From Lachnospiraceae bacterium (lineage in GTDB: Bacteria > Bacillota > Clostridia > Lachnospirales > Lachnospiraceae), in assembly GCA_017461725.1 (NCBI GenBank), contig JAFTXG010000018.1:62001-126000 (forward strand): a DNA stretch of 64,000 nucleotides, in the 5' to 3' direction. The notes beneath the pieces were generated by a model. That model was not told the origin of the DNA and ran no database searches. It saw nothing but the letters and a program-made list of their open reading frames with translations. Numbering within the stretch: position 1 is the first letter of the stretch; every line of letters starts with the position of its first letter. The translations under genes were made by a program, and so were the position numbers. This document shows positions 44,907 to 53,657 of the stretch, one piece after another.

Positions 44907-45761
44907 TTACTCGCAGCGGAACACGCCGATACCCACCAGGCCGGGGCCGGTGTGGATCGCCAGACTGGCCGCAATCTGACCGCTGGTGATGATCGTTCCG
45001 TTCGGAACAGATTCCATGAGGGTCGTGCGAATGTTTTCTGCCTCCTCGGGGGCGCCACCGTTCATCAGGGCCAGCCAGACTTTCTCGCCCTTGGCCTTGG
45101 AGACCGCGGTGGTGAGCAGCTTTTTCAGACCGTTCTTCCGACCGCGGATCATGGAAACCGGATAATAAATGCCATCGTTGTTGCAGGAGATGATCGGTTT
45201 CAAATTCAGGGCTTCGCCGACAATGCCAACCACCTTGCCGATACGTCCTCCTGCCCGCAGATAGTTGAGGGTATCCATATAAAAGAATACATGGGAATCA
45301 TACAGACGGTCTTCCAGTCCAGTCAGTACGTCAGCCAGAGGCATACCCTTCTGAAGCTTTTCTGCAGCCCAGATAGCAAAGAAGCCTGCGCCGACGGAGA
45401 TATCCTTAGTATCAAACACATGAGCCTCCATATCGGCCACATCTTCCAGAGCAAGATGAATGTTATTGTTGGTGGAGCTCAAGCCACTGGATATGGTGAT
45501 AAATAAAAGCTTTTCATAGCCCTCAGTGCGCAGCTGATTGATCAAATCCAGTGCCTCTCCAACATTCGGGGTGGAGGTGGTGGGCAGCTTGTCCGGGTAG
45601 CTGCCGTAAATATCGGACAAGGGGATGTCGTACCCGTCATTGCAGACACGGTCACTAAAGATAACTTTCAGTGGAAGAATGCGAATATCCAGCTTTGCGG
45701 CCAGCTCCGGGGAGACATCACAGCCGGTATCGGCGATCACGGCAACTTTCTGACTGTTCAT
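44907..45761 (-). CDS. DegV-family fatty-acid-binding protein
   Basis: This 284-residue protein begins KVAVIADTGCDVSPELA and has TTSTPNVGEAL, ISSGLSSTNNN and YFYMDTLNYLRAGGRIG-like segments (here FFYMDTLNYLRAGGRIG). DegV/FakB proteins hold a fatty acid and present it to the kinase FakA. No kinase gene is nearby. The ATG at 45761 follows AGGAGG; a longer frame from 45833 has no site. Confidence 0.87.
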   Translation of the reverse strand: MNSQKVAVIADTGCDVSPELAAKLDIRILPLKVIFSDRVCNDGYDIPLSDIYGSYPDKLPTTSTPNVGEALDLINQLRTEGYEKLLFITISSGLSSTNNNIHLALEDVADMEAHVFDTKDISVGAGFFAIWAAEKLQKGMPLADVLTGLEDRLYDSHVFFYMDTLNYLRAGGRIGKVVGIVGEALNLKPIISCNNDGIYYPVSMIRGRKNGLKKLLTTAVSKAKGEKVWLALMNGGAPEEAENIRTTLMESVPNGTIITSGQIAASLAIHTGPGLVGIGVFRCE

Positions 45762-45869
45762 GGAAATCCTCCTGATATAGTTGCAGTACAAGGTTGGCTG
45801 AAAAAAGGCACAGCTGCCGACCTTGTGGGGCAAGTGAATTGTTTGATGTAATAATCAATACTATGTAAT

Positions 45870-45898
45870 ATAGTATACCAAATATATCCCGTTGTCAA
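45870..45898 (-). promoter_or_regulatory. Promoter of the DegV gene with an overlapping palindrome
   Basis: On the minus strand: TTGACA (45893-45898), 17 nt, TACTAT (45870-45875). ATACTAT-GTAAT-ATAGTAT (45858-45876) is an inverted repeat over the -10, a possible operator. Confidence 0.5.
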
Positions 45899-45997
45899 TG
45901 TGTCAACCGCACATTCAACTGTTTTTTCACAAATTAAACGGGAGCCGGGTAAGATAAACATACTGCTGTCGGCAGATGAAAAAAATGCGAAAAAGTA

Positions 45998-46026
45998 TCG
46001 CCAACAAAGAAATATCGTGGTATACT
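45998..46026 (+). promoter_or_regulatory. Promoter of metY
   Basis: TCGCCA (45998-46003), 17-nt spacer, TATACT (46021-46026), 44 nt before the ATG. The -35 is weak. Confidence 0.45.
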
Positions 46027-46069
46027 GTTAGCAATCATACCTAAACCTACTACATAAGGAGTAATTAAG

Positions 46070-47353
46070 ATGAAACAGTGGAGACGTGAGACTAATTGTA
46101 TTCAGGGCGGATATGTGCCGGGCAACGGCGAGCCCCGTATGATTCCGATCATTCAGAGTACGACATTCAAATATGACACCGGCGAGCAGATGGGAGCGCT
46201 GTTCGATCTGGAGGCTGAAGGGTACTTCTACACCCGTCTGCAGAACCCCACCAACGACATGGTGGCTGCAAAGATCTGTGAGCTGGAGGGCGGCAGCGCA
46301 GCGATGCTGACCGCATCCGGCATGTCCGCAGTATTTTTCTCCGTATTTAATATCTGCTCCGCGGGAGACCATGTGATCTCCTCCGCAGCGATCTACGGCG
46401 GCAGCTTTAACCTGTTCTCCGTAACCATGAAGAAGATGGGCATCGAGTTCACCTTCCTTGATCCCGACTGCACTGACGAGGAGCTGGAGGCGGCATTCCG
46501 TCCCAACACTAAGGCGGTTTACGGCGAGACCATCGCTAACCCCGCGCTGAAGGTACTGGACATCGAGCGCTGGGCAAACGCGGCTCACGCACACGGCGTT
46601 CCGTTGATCATTGACAATACCTTTGCGACCCCCATCAACTGCAGACCTTTCGAGTGGGGCGCAGATATCGTGGTACATTCCACCACCAAGTACATGGACG
46701 GCCACGACGCGACGGTGGGCGGCTGTATCGTGGACTCCGGCAACTTTGACTGGATGGCTCACGCGGACAAGTTCCCCGGACTGACCACCCCCGACGATTC
46801 CTACCACGGTATCACCTACGCAGAGCGCTTCGGCAAGGGCGGCGCGTACATCACCAAGGCTACCGCGCAGATGATGCGTGACCTGGGTGCTACCCCCTCC
46901 CCGATGAATTCCTACATCCTGAATATCGGTCTGGAGTCCCTCCATGTGCGCATGGAGCGCCACTGTGCAAACGCGCAGAAGGTGGCTGAGTACCTGCAGG
47001 CACACGATAAGATCGCGTGGGTTAAGTTCGCAGGACTGCCCGGCGATCAGTATTACGAGAGAGCGCAGAAGTACATGCCGAATGGCACCTGCGGCGTTAT
47101 TTCCTTCGGCGTAAAGGGCGGCAGAGCAGCGGCAGAGAAGTTCATGGCAGGCCTTAAGGTGGCGATGATCGCGACCCATGTGGCAGACGCACACACCTGC
47201 GTATTGCACCCCGCATCTACCACTCATCGCCAGATGAACGATGAGGATCTGATTGCAGCAGGCGTAGGACCGGATATGGTTCGTATGTCCGTGGGTATCG
47301 AGCATATCGATGATATCCTTGCGGATATTGCGAGCGCGCTGGAGGCAGTGTGA
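46070..47353 (+). CDS. metY: O-acetylhomoserine sulfhydrylase
   Basis: This 427-residue PLP enzyme joins O-acetylhomoserine with sulfide to give homocysteine for methionine synthesis. The PLP lysine is Lys207 in VVHSTTKYMDGHDATVGG; YTRLQNPTNDMVAAK and LIIDNTFATP are further family marks. The length of about 427, longer than cystathionine gamma-synthases (~390), favours MetY. The start follows AAGGAGTAATT. It is monocistronic, between the divergent DegV gene and a terminator. Confidence 0.92.
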   Translation: MKQWRRETNCIQGGYVPGNGEPRMIPIIQSTTFKYDTGEQMGALFDLEAEGYFYTRLQNPTNDMVAAKICELEGGSAAMLTASGMSAVFFSVFNICSAGDHVISSAAIYGGSFNLFSVTMKKMGIEFTFLDPDCTDEELEAAFRPNTKAVYGETIANPALKVLDIERWANAAHAHGVPLIIDNTFATPINCRPFEWGADIVVHSTTKYMDGHDATVGGCIVDSGNFDWMAHADKFPGLTTPDDSYHGITYAERFGKGGAYITKATAQMMRDLGATPSPMNSYILNIGLESLHVRMERHCANAQKVAEYLQAHDKIAWVKFAGLPGDQYYERAQKYMPNGTCGVISFGVKGGRAAAEKFMAGLKVAMIATHVADAHTCVLHPASTTHRQMNDEDLIAAGVGPDMVRMSVGIEHIDDILADIASALEAV

Positions 47354-47375
47354 GAAATAAAGAGTGAAAAATGAT

Positions 47376-47403
47376 AAATCCCGGCAGAAACCTGCCGGGA
47401 TTT
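47376..47403 (+). terminator. Terminator of metY
   Basis: ATCCCGGCAG and CTGCCGGGAT form a perfect 10-bp stem with a 4-nt loop, followed by TT. It also separates metY from the convergent histidine operon. Confidence 0.75.
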
Positions 47404-47439
47404 GCTGATGGTTAAAACAATTGCTGTGTAATTTATGGT

Positions 47440-48249
47440 TTACAGATCAACTTCCTTCAATCCATCCCCCGTAATCACCATCGCCGTCTCAAATCCACAA
47501 TCTTTCGCCAGCTGCGTCGCCATCTCGTACCCGCACAGCAGTCCGTCACAGGCGTGAGTGTCGCCGGAGAGGATGATCTTTCCGCCCAGATCGTGGAGCT
47601 CCTTTAAGATAAAGGGAGCAGGGTAGGGGGTGACCCGGTAGCCTCTGCTGATGGCACCGGTGTTGATCTCAAAAGGCTTTCCGGCCTTGACCAGTTCATG
47701 GAGAGCGCCCAGTGCCGCTTTTTGGTAGCGTGGATGGGACTCGTCGAAGTATTTGCCGCCCTCATTAAACTTGGTCACCAGATCAAAATGGGCGATAAAC
47801 GTCGGGTCGTATTTCAGCACGGTGTCGGTCAGCACCTGGTAATAGTGCTCCGCATAGGCGTAGTAATCGCCGCCGTAGTAGGTTTCCACATTCCGAACCA
47901 TATCTGCCGCGGAATGGTCCACGCAGATGTAGTGCCCGTCCTTGAAGAATGCATGGACTGCACCGATCAGATACTCGTAATCGTAGTCCGGTGCGGCACA
48001 CAGAGAGTCCTGCTCTATTCCCAGATAGATTTCAATCTGTCCGATGTATTTCTCCTTCAGACGGAGGACTTCCCGGCGGTATTCTGCACAGGCCTCGGGG
48101 TTCATGCCGTAGGTCTCGGTCACACTGTAGGAGTGCCCGGAAAAGCCGATGGCAGTCATGCCTAGCTCGATGGCAGCCTGCACCATCTCCTCGGGGCTGT
48201 TTTTTCCATCACAGTATACGGTGTGTGTGTGGAAATTAGCTTTTATCAT
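47440..48249 (-). CDS. hisK: Histidinol-phosphatase, PHP family
   Basis: This 269-residue protein has the PHP metal motifs [34 protein letters not shown] and SGDTHACDG. It should dephosphorylate histidinol phosphate, the step that is otherwise missing because hisB here is only the dehydratase. It overlaps the hisIE stop by four bases at the end of the operon. HisJ/HisK naming varies between species. Confidence 0.88.
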   Translation of the reverse strand: MIKANFHTHTVYCDGKNSPEEMVQAAIELGMTAIGFSGHSYSVTETYGMNPEACAEYRREVLRLKEKYIGQIEIYLGIEQDSLCAAPDYDYEYLIGAVHAFFKDGHYICVDHSAADMVRNVETYYGGDYYAYAEHYYQVLTDTVLKYDPTFIAHFDLVTKFNEGGKYFDESHPRYQKAALGALHELVKAGKPFEINTGAISRGYRVTPYPAPFILKELHDLGGKIILSGDTHACDGLLCGYEMATQLAKDCGFETAMVITGDGLKEVDL

Positions 48250-48896
48250 TTCGTCATTTTCTCCTGTTTCACTTTGTGGTCGATGATGTGACGGGAAGCC
48301 AGCTCGTCGCGAACCTCGTCCAGAGAGATGCCCATCTCAGTCATCAGTACCATGACATGATACGTCAAATCTGCGATTTCGTAAATCGTTTCCGCCTTAT
48401 CATTTGCTTTTCCGGCAATAATAACCTCGGTACATTCCTCGCCGACCTTTTTTAAGATCTTGTCGATGCCCTTCTCGAAGAGGTAGGTGGTGTAGGAGCC
48501 GGCGGGCTTGTCCTTTTTGCGGCCCTCCAGCAGATCCATCAGTCCGCCCAGAGAGAAGGAGTGAAGTTCATCGCTGACGAATACCTCGTTGGTAAAGCAG
48601 GAATCGGTGCCCAGATGGCAGGCGGGGCCGTCCTTCTCCACCAGCACGGTCAGCGCGTCCTTGTCACAGTCGGCGGTGATGCTCACAATGTGCTGGTAGT
48701 TGCCGGAGGTCTCGCCCTTGCGCCACAGCTCCTTGCGGGAACGGGACCAGAAGCAGGTCTTTTTCTCCGCGATACTGATGGCAAGGCTCTCCTTATTCAT
48801 GTAGGCCAGTGTCAGGACCTCCTTGGTCTTGGCATCCACCACGATGGCGGGGATCAGGCCGTTCTCATCGAATTTCAGGTCGTTTATGTTCAGCAT
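48246..48896 (-). CDS. hisI: Bifunctional phosphoribosyl-AMP cyclohydrolase / phosphoribosyl-ATP pyrophosphatase
   Basis: This 216-residue HisIE fusion catalyses the second and third steps of histidine synthesis. Residues ~1-110 are the cyclohydrolase, with metal-binding [12 protein letters not shown] and CHLGTDSCF. Residues ~115-216 are the pyrophosphatase, with [14 protein letters not shown] and [14 protein letters not shown]. The start follows AAGGAGAGA. It is separated from hisF by an unrelated gene. Confidence 0.93.
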   Translation of the reverse strand: MLNINDLKFDENGLIPAIVVDAKTKEVLTLAYMNKESLAISIAEKKTCFWSRSRKELWRKGETSGNYQHIVSITADCDKDALTVLVEKDGPACHLGTDSCFTNEVFVSDELHSFSLGGLMDLLEGRKKDKPAGSYTTYLFEKGIDKILKKVGEECTEVIIAGKANDKAETIYEIADLTYHVMVLMTEMGISLDEVRDELASRHIIDHKVKQEKMTK

Positions 48897-48952
48897 GGCA
48901 GGTCTCTCCTTGTTTTGTTTTCTTTTGAAATGGTTATTAGGTAAATTGGAAT

Positions 48953-49495
48953 TTATGGGGATGATGTTGTTGCAGCAGTACCATGTGTTTTCAGATATTC
49001 GACTAAATTGTATATTGTCTCATGGTTTGTAGGATGGTAAACGTGGAACCCCGATTCTCCACCCACAAAAACGGTTATGATGCTGTTGCTCAAAAAGGTG
49101 ATGTTGACAAATTCATCCGGTTCGTCTCCCCGGAAAAAGCGCAGGCTTACCGTGTTGCCATCAAAATTTTTGTCGGGATGTACAGTGTCCACATCACCGG
49201 GCAATAAGTTACGGTAATCCTGCTGATAGCTGGATGTGCCCAGAATTTCAAGAATTTCTTCAGGATTACTGTTTTGCGGTTGGGTTATATCCTCCATGCG
49301 ATAATAAGTATCCGTGTAGGATTGTTCGTTTGCGTAATGTCTGACCATTGCGTAGGCTGAAAAGCTGGAGACAGAAGCCTTGTCAAAAGGAAGTAAATCA
49401 GAAAAGGTATGCGGCCATACGCGCCAAATCAGACAACAAACAAAGATTGTAGTTGTGGTGATAATGGCAATTAACCTGATTCGTTTTTTCACATT
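48953..49495 (-). CDS. Membrane-anchored protein of unknown function inside the his operon
   Basis: This ~180-residue protein has an N-terminal hydrophobic helix ([17 protein letters not shown]) and an outside domain of about 150 residues that ends in a predicted beta-rich fold ([18 protein letters not shown]). I recognise no family. GGAGG lies two bases from the ATG at 49495 and eight from a GTG at 49489, so the GTG may be the real start. It lies on the operon strand between hisF and hisIE, but its sequence is more A/T-rich than the flanking his genes, suggesting later insertion. Confidence 0.6.
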   Translation of the reverse strand, partial: NVKKRIRLIAIITTTTIFVCCLIWRVWPHTFSDLLPFDKASVSSFSAYAMVRHYANEQSYTDTYYRMEDITQPQNSNPEEILEILGTSSYQQDYRNLLPGDVDTVHPDKNFDGNTVSLRFFRGDEPDEFVNITFLSNSIITVFVGGESGFHVYHPTNHETIYNLVEYLKTHGTAATTSSP

Positions 49496-49548
49496 CATTT
49501 CCTCCATTATATTCAAATTTGTATAGCACATATATTCAAATTTGTGAA

Positions 49549-50307
49549 TCACAGCCGCATGATGATCCCTTCGTCTGCCAGTGTCCGCTTCAGATTCAGG
49601 ATATCCACCTCACCAAAGTGGAAGATGGAGGCTGCCAGCCCGGCGTCCACTTTAGGCAGTGTCTTAAACAGGGTGATGAAATCCTCGGCCTTTCCTGCAC
49701 CGCCGGAGGCAATGACCGGCACATTCACCGCATCGCAGATTGCCTCTAACATTTCCAGATCAAACCCGTTTTTCACACCGTCAGTGTCAATACTGTTCAG
49801 CACGATCTCACCGGCACCGTTCGCCACACCGGCCTTCGCCCATTCCACCGCGTCGATGCCGGTGTTTTCACGGCCACCCTTTGCGTACACGCAGAAATGA
49901 CCGTCGGCCCGCTTGGCGTCGATGGAGAGAACCACGCACTGGTCGCCGTATTTCTGAGCTGCTTCATGGATCAGCTTCGGATTGCGGATGGCACCGGAGT
50001 TCACACTGACCTTGTCAGCACCGCATTTTAAGACACGGTCGAAATCGTCCACCGTGTTGATGCCGCCACCCACCGTCAGCGGAATAAAGACTGAGCGGGC
50101 AGTCTCGGTCAGAATCTCAGTGAACAGCTTTCGCCCCTCGAAGGAGGCGGTGATATCGTAAAAGACCAGCTCGTCGGCACCGTGGCTGCTGTAATACTTG
50201 GCCAGTTCCACAGGGGAACTGACATCGCGGATGCCTTCAAACTGTACGCCCTTCACCACGCGCCCGTCGCGGACATCGAGGCAGGGGATAATTCGTTTCG
50301 TGATCAT
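49549..50307 (-). CDS. hisF: Imidazole glycerol phosphate synthase, cyclase subunit
   Basis: This 252-residue TIM-barrel enzyme uses ammonia from HisH to make imidazole glycerol phosphate and [24 protein letters not shown] holds the catalytic aspartate; [13 protein letters not shown] and [13 protein letters not shown] bind phosphate. I start it at 50307 after GGAGA; a longer frame to 50388 overlaps hisA and lacks a site. It pairs with hisH. Confidence 0.94.
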   Translation of the reverse strand: MITKRIIPCLDVRDGRVVKGVQFEGIRDVSSPVELAKYYSSHGADELVFYDITASFEGRKLFTEILTETARSVFIPLTVGGGINTVDDFDRVLKCGADKVSVNSGAIRNPKLIHEAAQKYGDQCVVLSIDAKRADGHFCVYAKGGRENTGIDAVEWAKAGVANGAGEIVLNSIDTDGVKNGFDLEMLEAICDAVNVPVIASGGAGKAEDFITLFKTLPKVDAGLAASIFHFGEVDILNLKRTLADEGIIMRL

Positions 50308-50369
50308 TTGATTATCTCCATTCCGTCGCTGAAGACAGCGGCAAAATTGTGGGTAAAATAAGCAACCGG

Positions 50370-51092
50370 TCAGTTCTGAGCGCCGCACAGCTTGACTGCC
50401 TCGGCCAGATCAATGTTTCCGGTGTACAGTGCCTTTCCAAGAATCGCGCCGTACAGATTCATTGCCTTCAATGCTCGCACGTCATCCAGACTGGACACGC
50501 CGCCTGAAGCCACAATGTTCATGGAAAATTCCTCGGAGAGCTGTCGGTAGAGCGGGAGATTGGTGCCGCTTAAGCATCCGTCCTTGGAAATATCGGTGCA
50601 GATAATCGTTTTCACGCCGATTTCGCTTAAGCCTTTACAGAACTCACGGCAACTGAGGGCGGAGGTTTCGGTCCAGCCCTTGATGGCCACGAATCCGTCG
50701 CGGATATCCACGCCCACGGCGATCTGCTCGCCGTATTTGGCAACCATCGCCTTCGCAAACTCAGGCTCAGTCACGGCGACGGTGCCGAGGATCACGCGGA
50801 ACACACCGGCATTTAAGTATGTACGGATGACCTCCTCACTGCGGATGCCGCCGCCCACCTCCACCTTCAGAGAGGTGTTTGCGGTGATGGCGCGGATGGT
50901 TTCCAGATTGGGGGTGGTGCCGTCCTTTGCTCCGGCCAGATCCACCACGTGGAGGTATTCGGCACCGGCGGCCTCAAACTGTTTGGCCACCGAGACCGGA
51001 TCGTTGCTGTAGATCTGCATCTGCTGGTAGTCACCCTTTACCAGGCGGACTGCACAGCCGTCATATAAATCAATCGCGGGGAAGATATTCAT
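50370..51092 (-). CDS. hisA: ProFAR isomerase
   Basis: This 240-residue TIM-barrel enzyme isomerises ProFAR in the fourth step of the pathway. [19 protein letters not shown] holds the catalytic aspartate near residue 8, with [11 protein letters not shown] and [12 protein letters not shown] as phosphate loops. It follows AAGGAG. It is separated from hisH by a 159-nt gap occupied by a nested inverted repeat. Confidence 0.94.
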   Translation of the reverse strand: MNIFPAIDLYDGCAVRLVKGDYQQMQIYSNDPVSVAKQFEAAGAEYLHVVDLAGAKDGTTPNLETIRAITANTSLKVEVGGGIRSEEVIRTYLNAGVFRVILGTVAVTEPEFAKAMVAKYGEQIAVGVDIRDGFVAIKGWTETSALSCREFCKGLSEIGVKTIICTDISKDGCLSGTNLPLYRQLSEEFSMNIVASGGVSSLDDVRALKAMNLYGAILGKALYTGNIDLAEAVKLCGAQN

Positions 51093-51124
51093 GGGGAACT
51101 CCTTGTCCTATTCTGGGTATATTT

Positions 51125-51237
51125 AACCGTTCAGCATTCTATCCACTTGGCAGGCAGGAAGTCCAGAAAGGATTTCTGTGCAATGATAGGAAAACTTTCT
51201 GAGACAACTGCCTTAATTTGTTGCAGGCTGAACGGTT
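51125..51237 (-). repeat. Nested inverted-repeat element between hisH and hisA
   Basis: AACCGTTCAGC (51125-51135) is exactly inverted as GCTGAACGGTT (51227-51237). Inside, GGCAG pairs with CTGCC and CAGAAAG with CTTTCTG, with matching 6-nt internal loops and a 24-nt apical loop. The 113-nt unit has no coding potential. It could be a small palindromic mobile repeat or a structured processing site in the messenger. Confidence 0.6.
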
Positions 51238-51251
51238 TTCCATATTTACTG

Positions 51252-51869
51252 TCACAATTCGCAGAATGCCTTCAAAATCTTTAATCCCACCTCACCGCTC
51301 TTCTCCGGATGGAATTGGCAGCCGAACACATTGTCCCTGCCCACGGCGGCGGTCAGCTCCGCGCCGTACTCGGTGGTGGCAATGACGGAATCCGCGCAGT
51401 TGCATCCGCTGTAGGAGTGAACAAAATAGACATGGTCACCCTCCTTGATGTGGCGGAAGATGGGGCTCACCGGTTTACCTTTAGGGAAATGCAGCGCATT
51501 CCAGCCGATGTGAGGGACTTTATAGTCGGCGGGGATCTTGGGCGCGATGGGCTCCACGGAGCCGGGAATCAGGCCAAGACCTTCGTGCTCGCCGTATTCA
51601 TAGCTTTTTTCCAACAAAAGCTGCATGCCGAGGCAGATGCCTAAGGTAGGCTTGCCCTTGGCAGCTTCGTCGCGGAGAAGATCTACCAGCCCGCAGGCGC
51701 GCAGCTTGTCCGCCGCGTCACCGAAAGCGCCGACGCCAGGCAGAATGATCTTATCCCACGAGCGAATCTTGTCAGGATCGCCGCTGACCTCGGTCTCGAT
51801 CTCGAGGGCGGCGAACGAACTTTTCAGGGAAAACAGATTTCCCACACCGTAATCTACACTACCGATCAT
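51252..51869 (-). CDS. hisH: Imidazole glycerol phosphate synthase, glutaminase subunit
   Basis: This 205-residue class I glutamine amidotransferase supplies ammonia to HisF. The nucleophile cysteine is in PTLGICLGMQLL and the His/Glu pair in FGCQFHPEKSG. The ATG at 51869 overlaps the TGA of hisB by one base and follows GGAG at seven bases; a GTG one codon earlier is less likely. Confidence 0.93.
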   Translation of the reverse strand: MIGSVDYGVGNLFSLKSSFAALEIETEVSGDPDKIRSWDKIILPGVGAFGDAADKLRACGLVDLLRDEAAKGKPTLGICLGMQLLLEKSYEYGEHEGLGLIPGSVEPIAPKIPADYKVPHIGWNALHFPKGKPVSPIFRHIKEGDHVYFVHSYSGCNCADSVIATTEYGAELTAAVGRDNVFGCQFHPEKSGEVGLKILKAFCEL

Positions 51870-52456
51870 CACAGAACTCCTTTGGTGGAAGGGATCTCAT
51901 CCTTGCGGGACTCGTCGATGGCTACCGCCTGACGGAGCGCCCGAGCCACGGACTTGAAACATCCCTCAATGATGTGGTGGGAGTTGGTGCCCGCTATCTG
52001 GCGAATGTGGAGAGTCATCTCTGCCTTGCGGGTAAAGCCAAGGAAAAATTCTTCCACCAGCTCAGTATCGAAGGAGCCAACCTTTTCGGTGGGGATATCC
52101 AGACCGTAGGCCAGATAGGATCTGCCGGAGATATCCACCGCGGTGAGGATCAGCGCCTCGTCCATGGGCAGGATCATCTGCCCGTAGCGGTAAATCCCTT
52201 TCTTATCGCCCAGCGCCTGCCGGAATGCCTCGCCCAGGCAGATGCCGATGTCCTCTACCGTGTGGTGATCGTCCACATCGGTGTCGCCTTTGCAGGTCAC
52301 ATTCAGATCGAAGCGGCCGTGGGAGGCGAACAGAGTGAGCATATGATTTAAGAAACCGCAGCCGGTGTCGATGGAACTTTTGCCGGTTCCGTCAAGACAT
52401 AAGGAGAGAGCGATATCCGTCTCTGCGGTGGTGCGGGTAATTTCGTAAGTACGCAT
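51869..52456 (-). CDS. hisB: Imidazoleglycerol-phosphate dehydratase
   Basis: This 195-residue monofunctional enzyme has the duplicated metal motif: DTDVDDHHTVEDIGI and later NSHHIIEGCFK, plus GFLNHMLTLFASHG. There is no fused phosphatase domain, consistent with the separate PHP phosphatase. The ATG at 52456 follows AAGGAGG; a longer frame from 52498 has none. Confidence 0.94.
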   Translation of the reverse strand: MRTYEITRTTAETDIALSLCLDGTGKSSIDTGCGFLNHMLTLFASHGRFDLNVTCKGDTDVDDHHTVEDIGICLGEAFRQALGDKKGIYRYGQMILPMDEALILTAVDISGRSYLAYGLDIPTEKVGSFDTELVEEFFLGFTRKAEMTLHIRQIAGTNSHHIIEGCFKSVARALRQAVAIDESRKDEIPSTKGVL

Positions 52457-52477
52457 GTGGGACCTCCTTAATGTTTG

Positions 52478-52562
52478 ATTTGCGCGCTCAGCCTGCAAAA
52501 ATCTGCCTATCGTCTGCTTGCAGAAAATTGCCGAATGCTTGGCAAAAGAGATGTGCGCAAAT
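52478..52562 (-). repeat. Inverted-repeat element between hisB and hisC
   Basis: ATTTGCGC (52478-52485) and GCGCAAAT (52555-52562) enclose two hairpins, CTGCAA/TTGCAG (52493-52523) and TTGCC/GGCAA (52528-52545), giving a three-way-junction fold of 85 nt. It shares no obvious sequence with the hisH-hisA element. Confidence 0.5.
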
Positions 52563-52584
52563 TTTAAATTATGTTGTGATAAAG

Positions 52585-53655
52585 CTACTGGTTTCTTGTT
52601 TCAAGTATCTCGGCCACCGCCGCGATAAACTTCTCCATCTGTTCCATGGTTCCAACCGTGATGCGGTTGAAATCCTTGATTCTCTCCTTGGAGAAGTGAC
52701 GGACCAGTATGCCTCGTTTCTTCAGCTCCAGATACAGTTCCTCGCCGCCGATCAGGTCGCTCTTTGCGAAAAGGAAATTGGCCTTGGAGTCGGTGACGGC
52801 GAAGCCTAAGCGTCGCAGTTCGGCAGCGGCGTATTCTCTGGCCTCGATAATCTTTTTACTATTATCCACGAAATAATCGTTGCTGTCAATGGCCGCTTCG
52901 CCTGCGATCAGGGTCAGTCGGTTGATGTTGTAAGGGTTGGTGGAATATTTGATCAGATTCAGGTCGGCGATCAGCTCGGGGGAGCCGAAGGCGAAGCCCA
53001 GTCTGGCTCCGGCCATAGAGCGGGACTTGGAATAGGTCTGAACCACCAGCAGGTTGTCGTACTCGTTGATCAGCGGGCAGACCGACCGGCCGCCGAAGTC
53101 CACATAGGCTTCATCGATCAGCACCACATTGTCCGGGTTGGACTCCAGAATGCCGCGGATGTCCGCCTCGGAGATGGACAGTCCGGTGGGGGCATTGGGG
53201 TTGGCGATGACCACCATGCGGCCGAGACCATGGTAATCCATGGGATCCAGCGTGAAATCCTCCTTCAGGGGAATCACCTTACAGTCAATGCCGTACAGAT
53301 CGCCGTAGACCGGATAGAAGCCGTAGGTAATATCCGCGAAAGCGGCGCCGTGCTCCTTGTCACAGAAGGCCATAAAGGCAAAATTCAGAATATCATCTGA
53401 GCCATTGGAGACGAACACATTCTCTGGCTTCACACCGTAGAGACCGGCCAGCTTGCCGCGAAGCGCGGTAGCCTCCGGGTCGGGGTAGAGATTCAGACGG
53501 CTCACCTCCGCCTCGGACACCTTCTGTAGAACCAGAGGGGAGGGCGGGAAGGGAGACTCGTTGGTATTCAACTTAATGTACTGCATATCACGGGGCTGTT
53601 CGCCGGGGGTGTATGCGTCGAGGGCAGCCAGGCGGCTGCTGAGATATCTGCTCAT
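52585..53655 (-). CDS. hisC: Histidinol-phosphate aminotransferase
   Basis: This 356-residue PLP aminotransferase converts imidazole acetol phosphate to histidinol phosphate. The PLP lysine is in VQTYSKSRSMAGARLGFAF; NPNAPTGLSIS and LIDEAYVDFGG are family marks. It follows AAGGAG and lies 2 nt after hisD. Confidence 0.94.
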   Translation of the reverse strand: MSRYLSSRLAALDAYTPGEQPRDMQYIKLNTNESPFPPSPLVLQKVSEAEVSRLNLYPDPEATALRGKLAGLYGVKPENVFVSNGSDDILNFAFMAFCDKEHGAAFADITYGFYPVYGDLYGIDCKVIPLKEDFTLDPMDYHGLGRMVVIANPNAPTGLSISEADIRGILESNPDNVVLIDEAYVDFGGRSVCPLINEYDNLLVVQTYSKSRSMAGARLGFAFGSPELIADLNLIKYSTNPYNINRLTLIAGEAAIDSNDYFVDNSKKIIEAREYAAAELRRLGFAVTDSKANFLFAKSDLIGGEELYLELKKRGILVRHFSKERIKDFNRITVGTMEQMEKFIAAVAEILETRNQ

Positions 53656-53657
53656 GG

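Noticed and set aside
46028..47305. A 425-codon minus-strand frame opposite metY
   Set aside because: metY is complete with an intact PLP site; the opposite frame has V/H/G-rich composition and no start signal.
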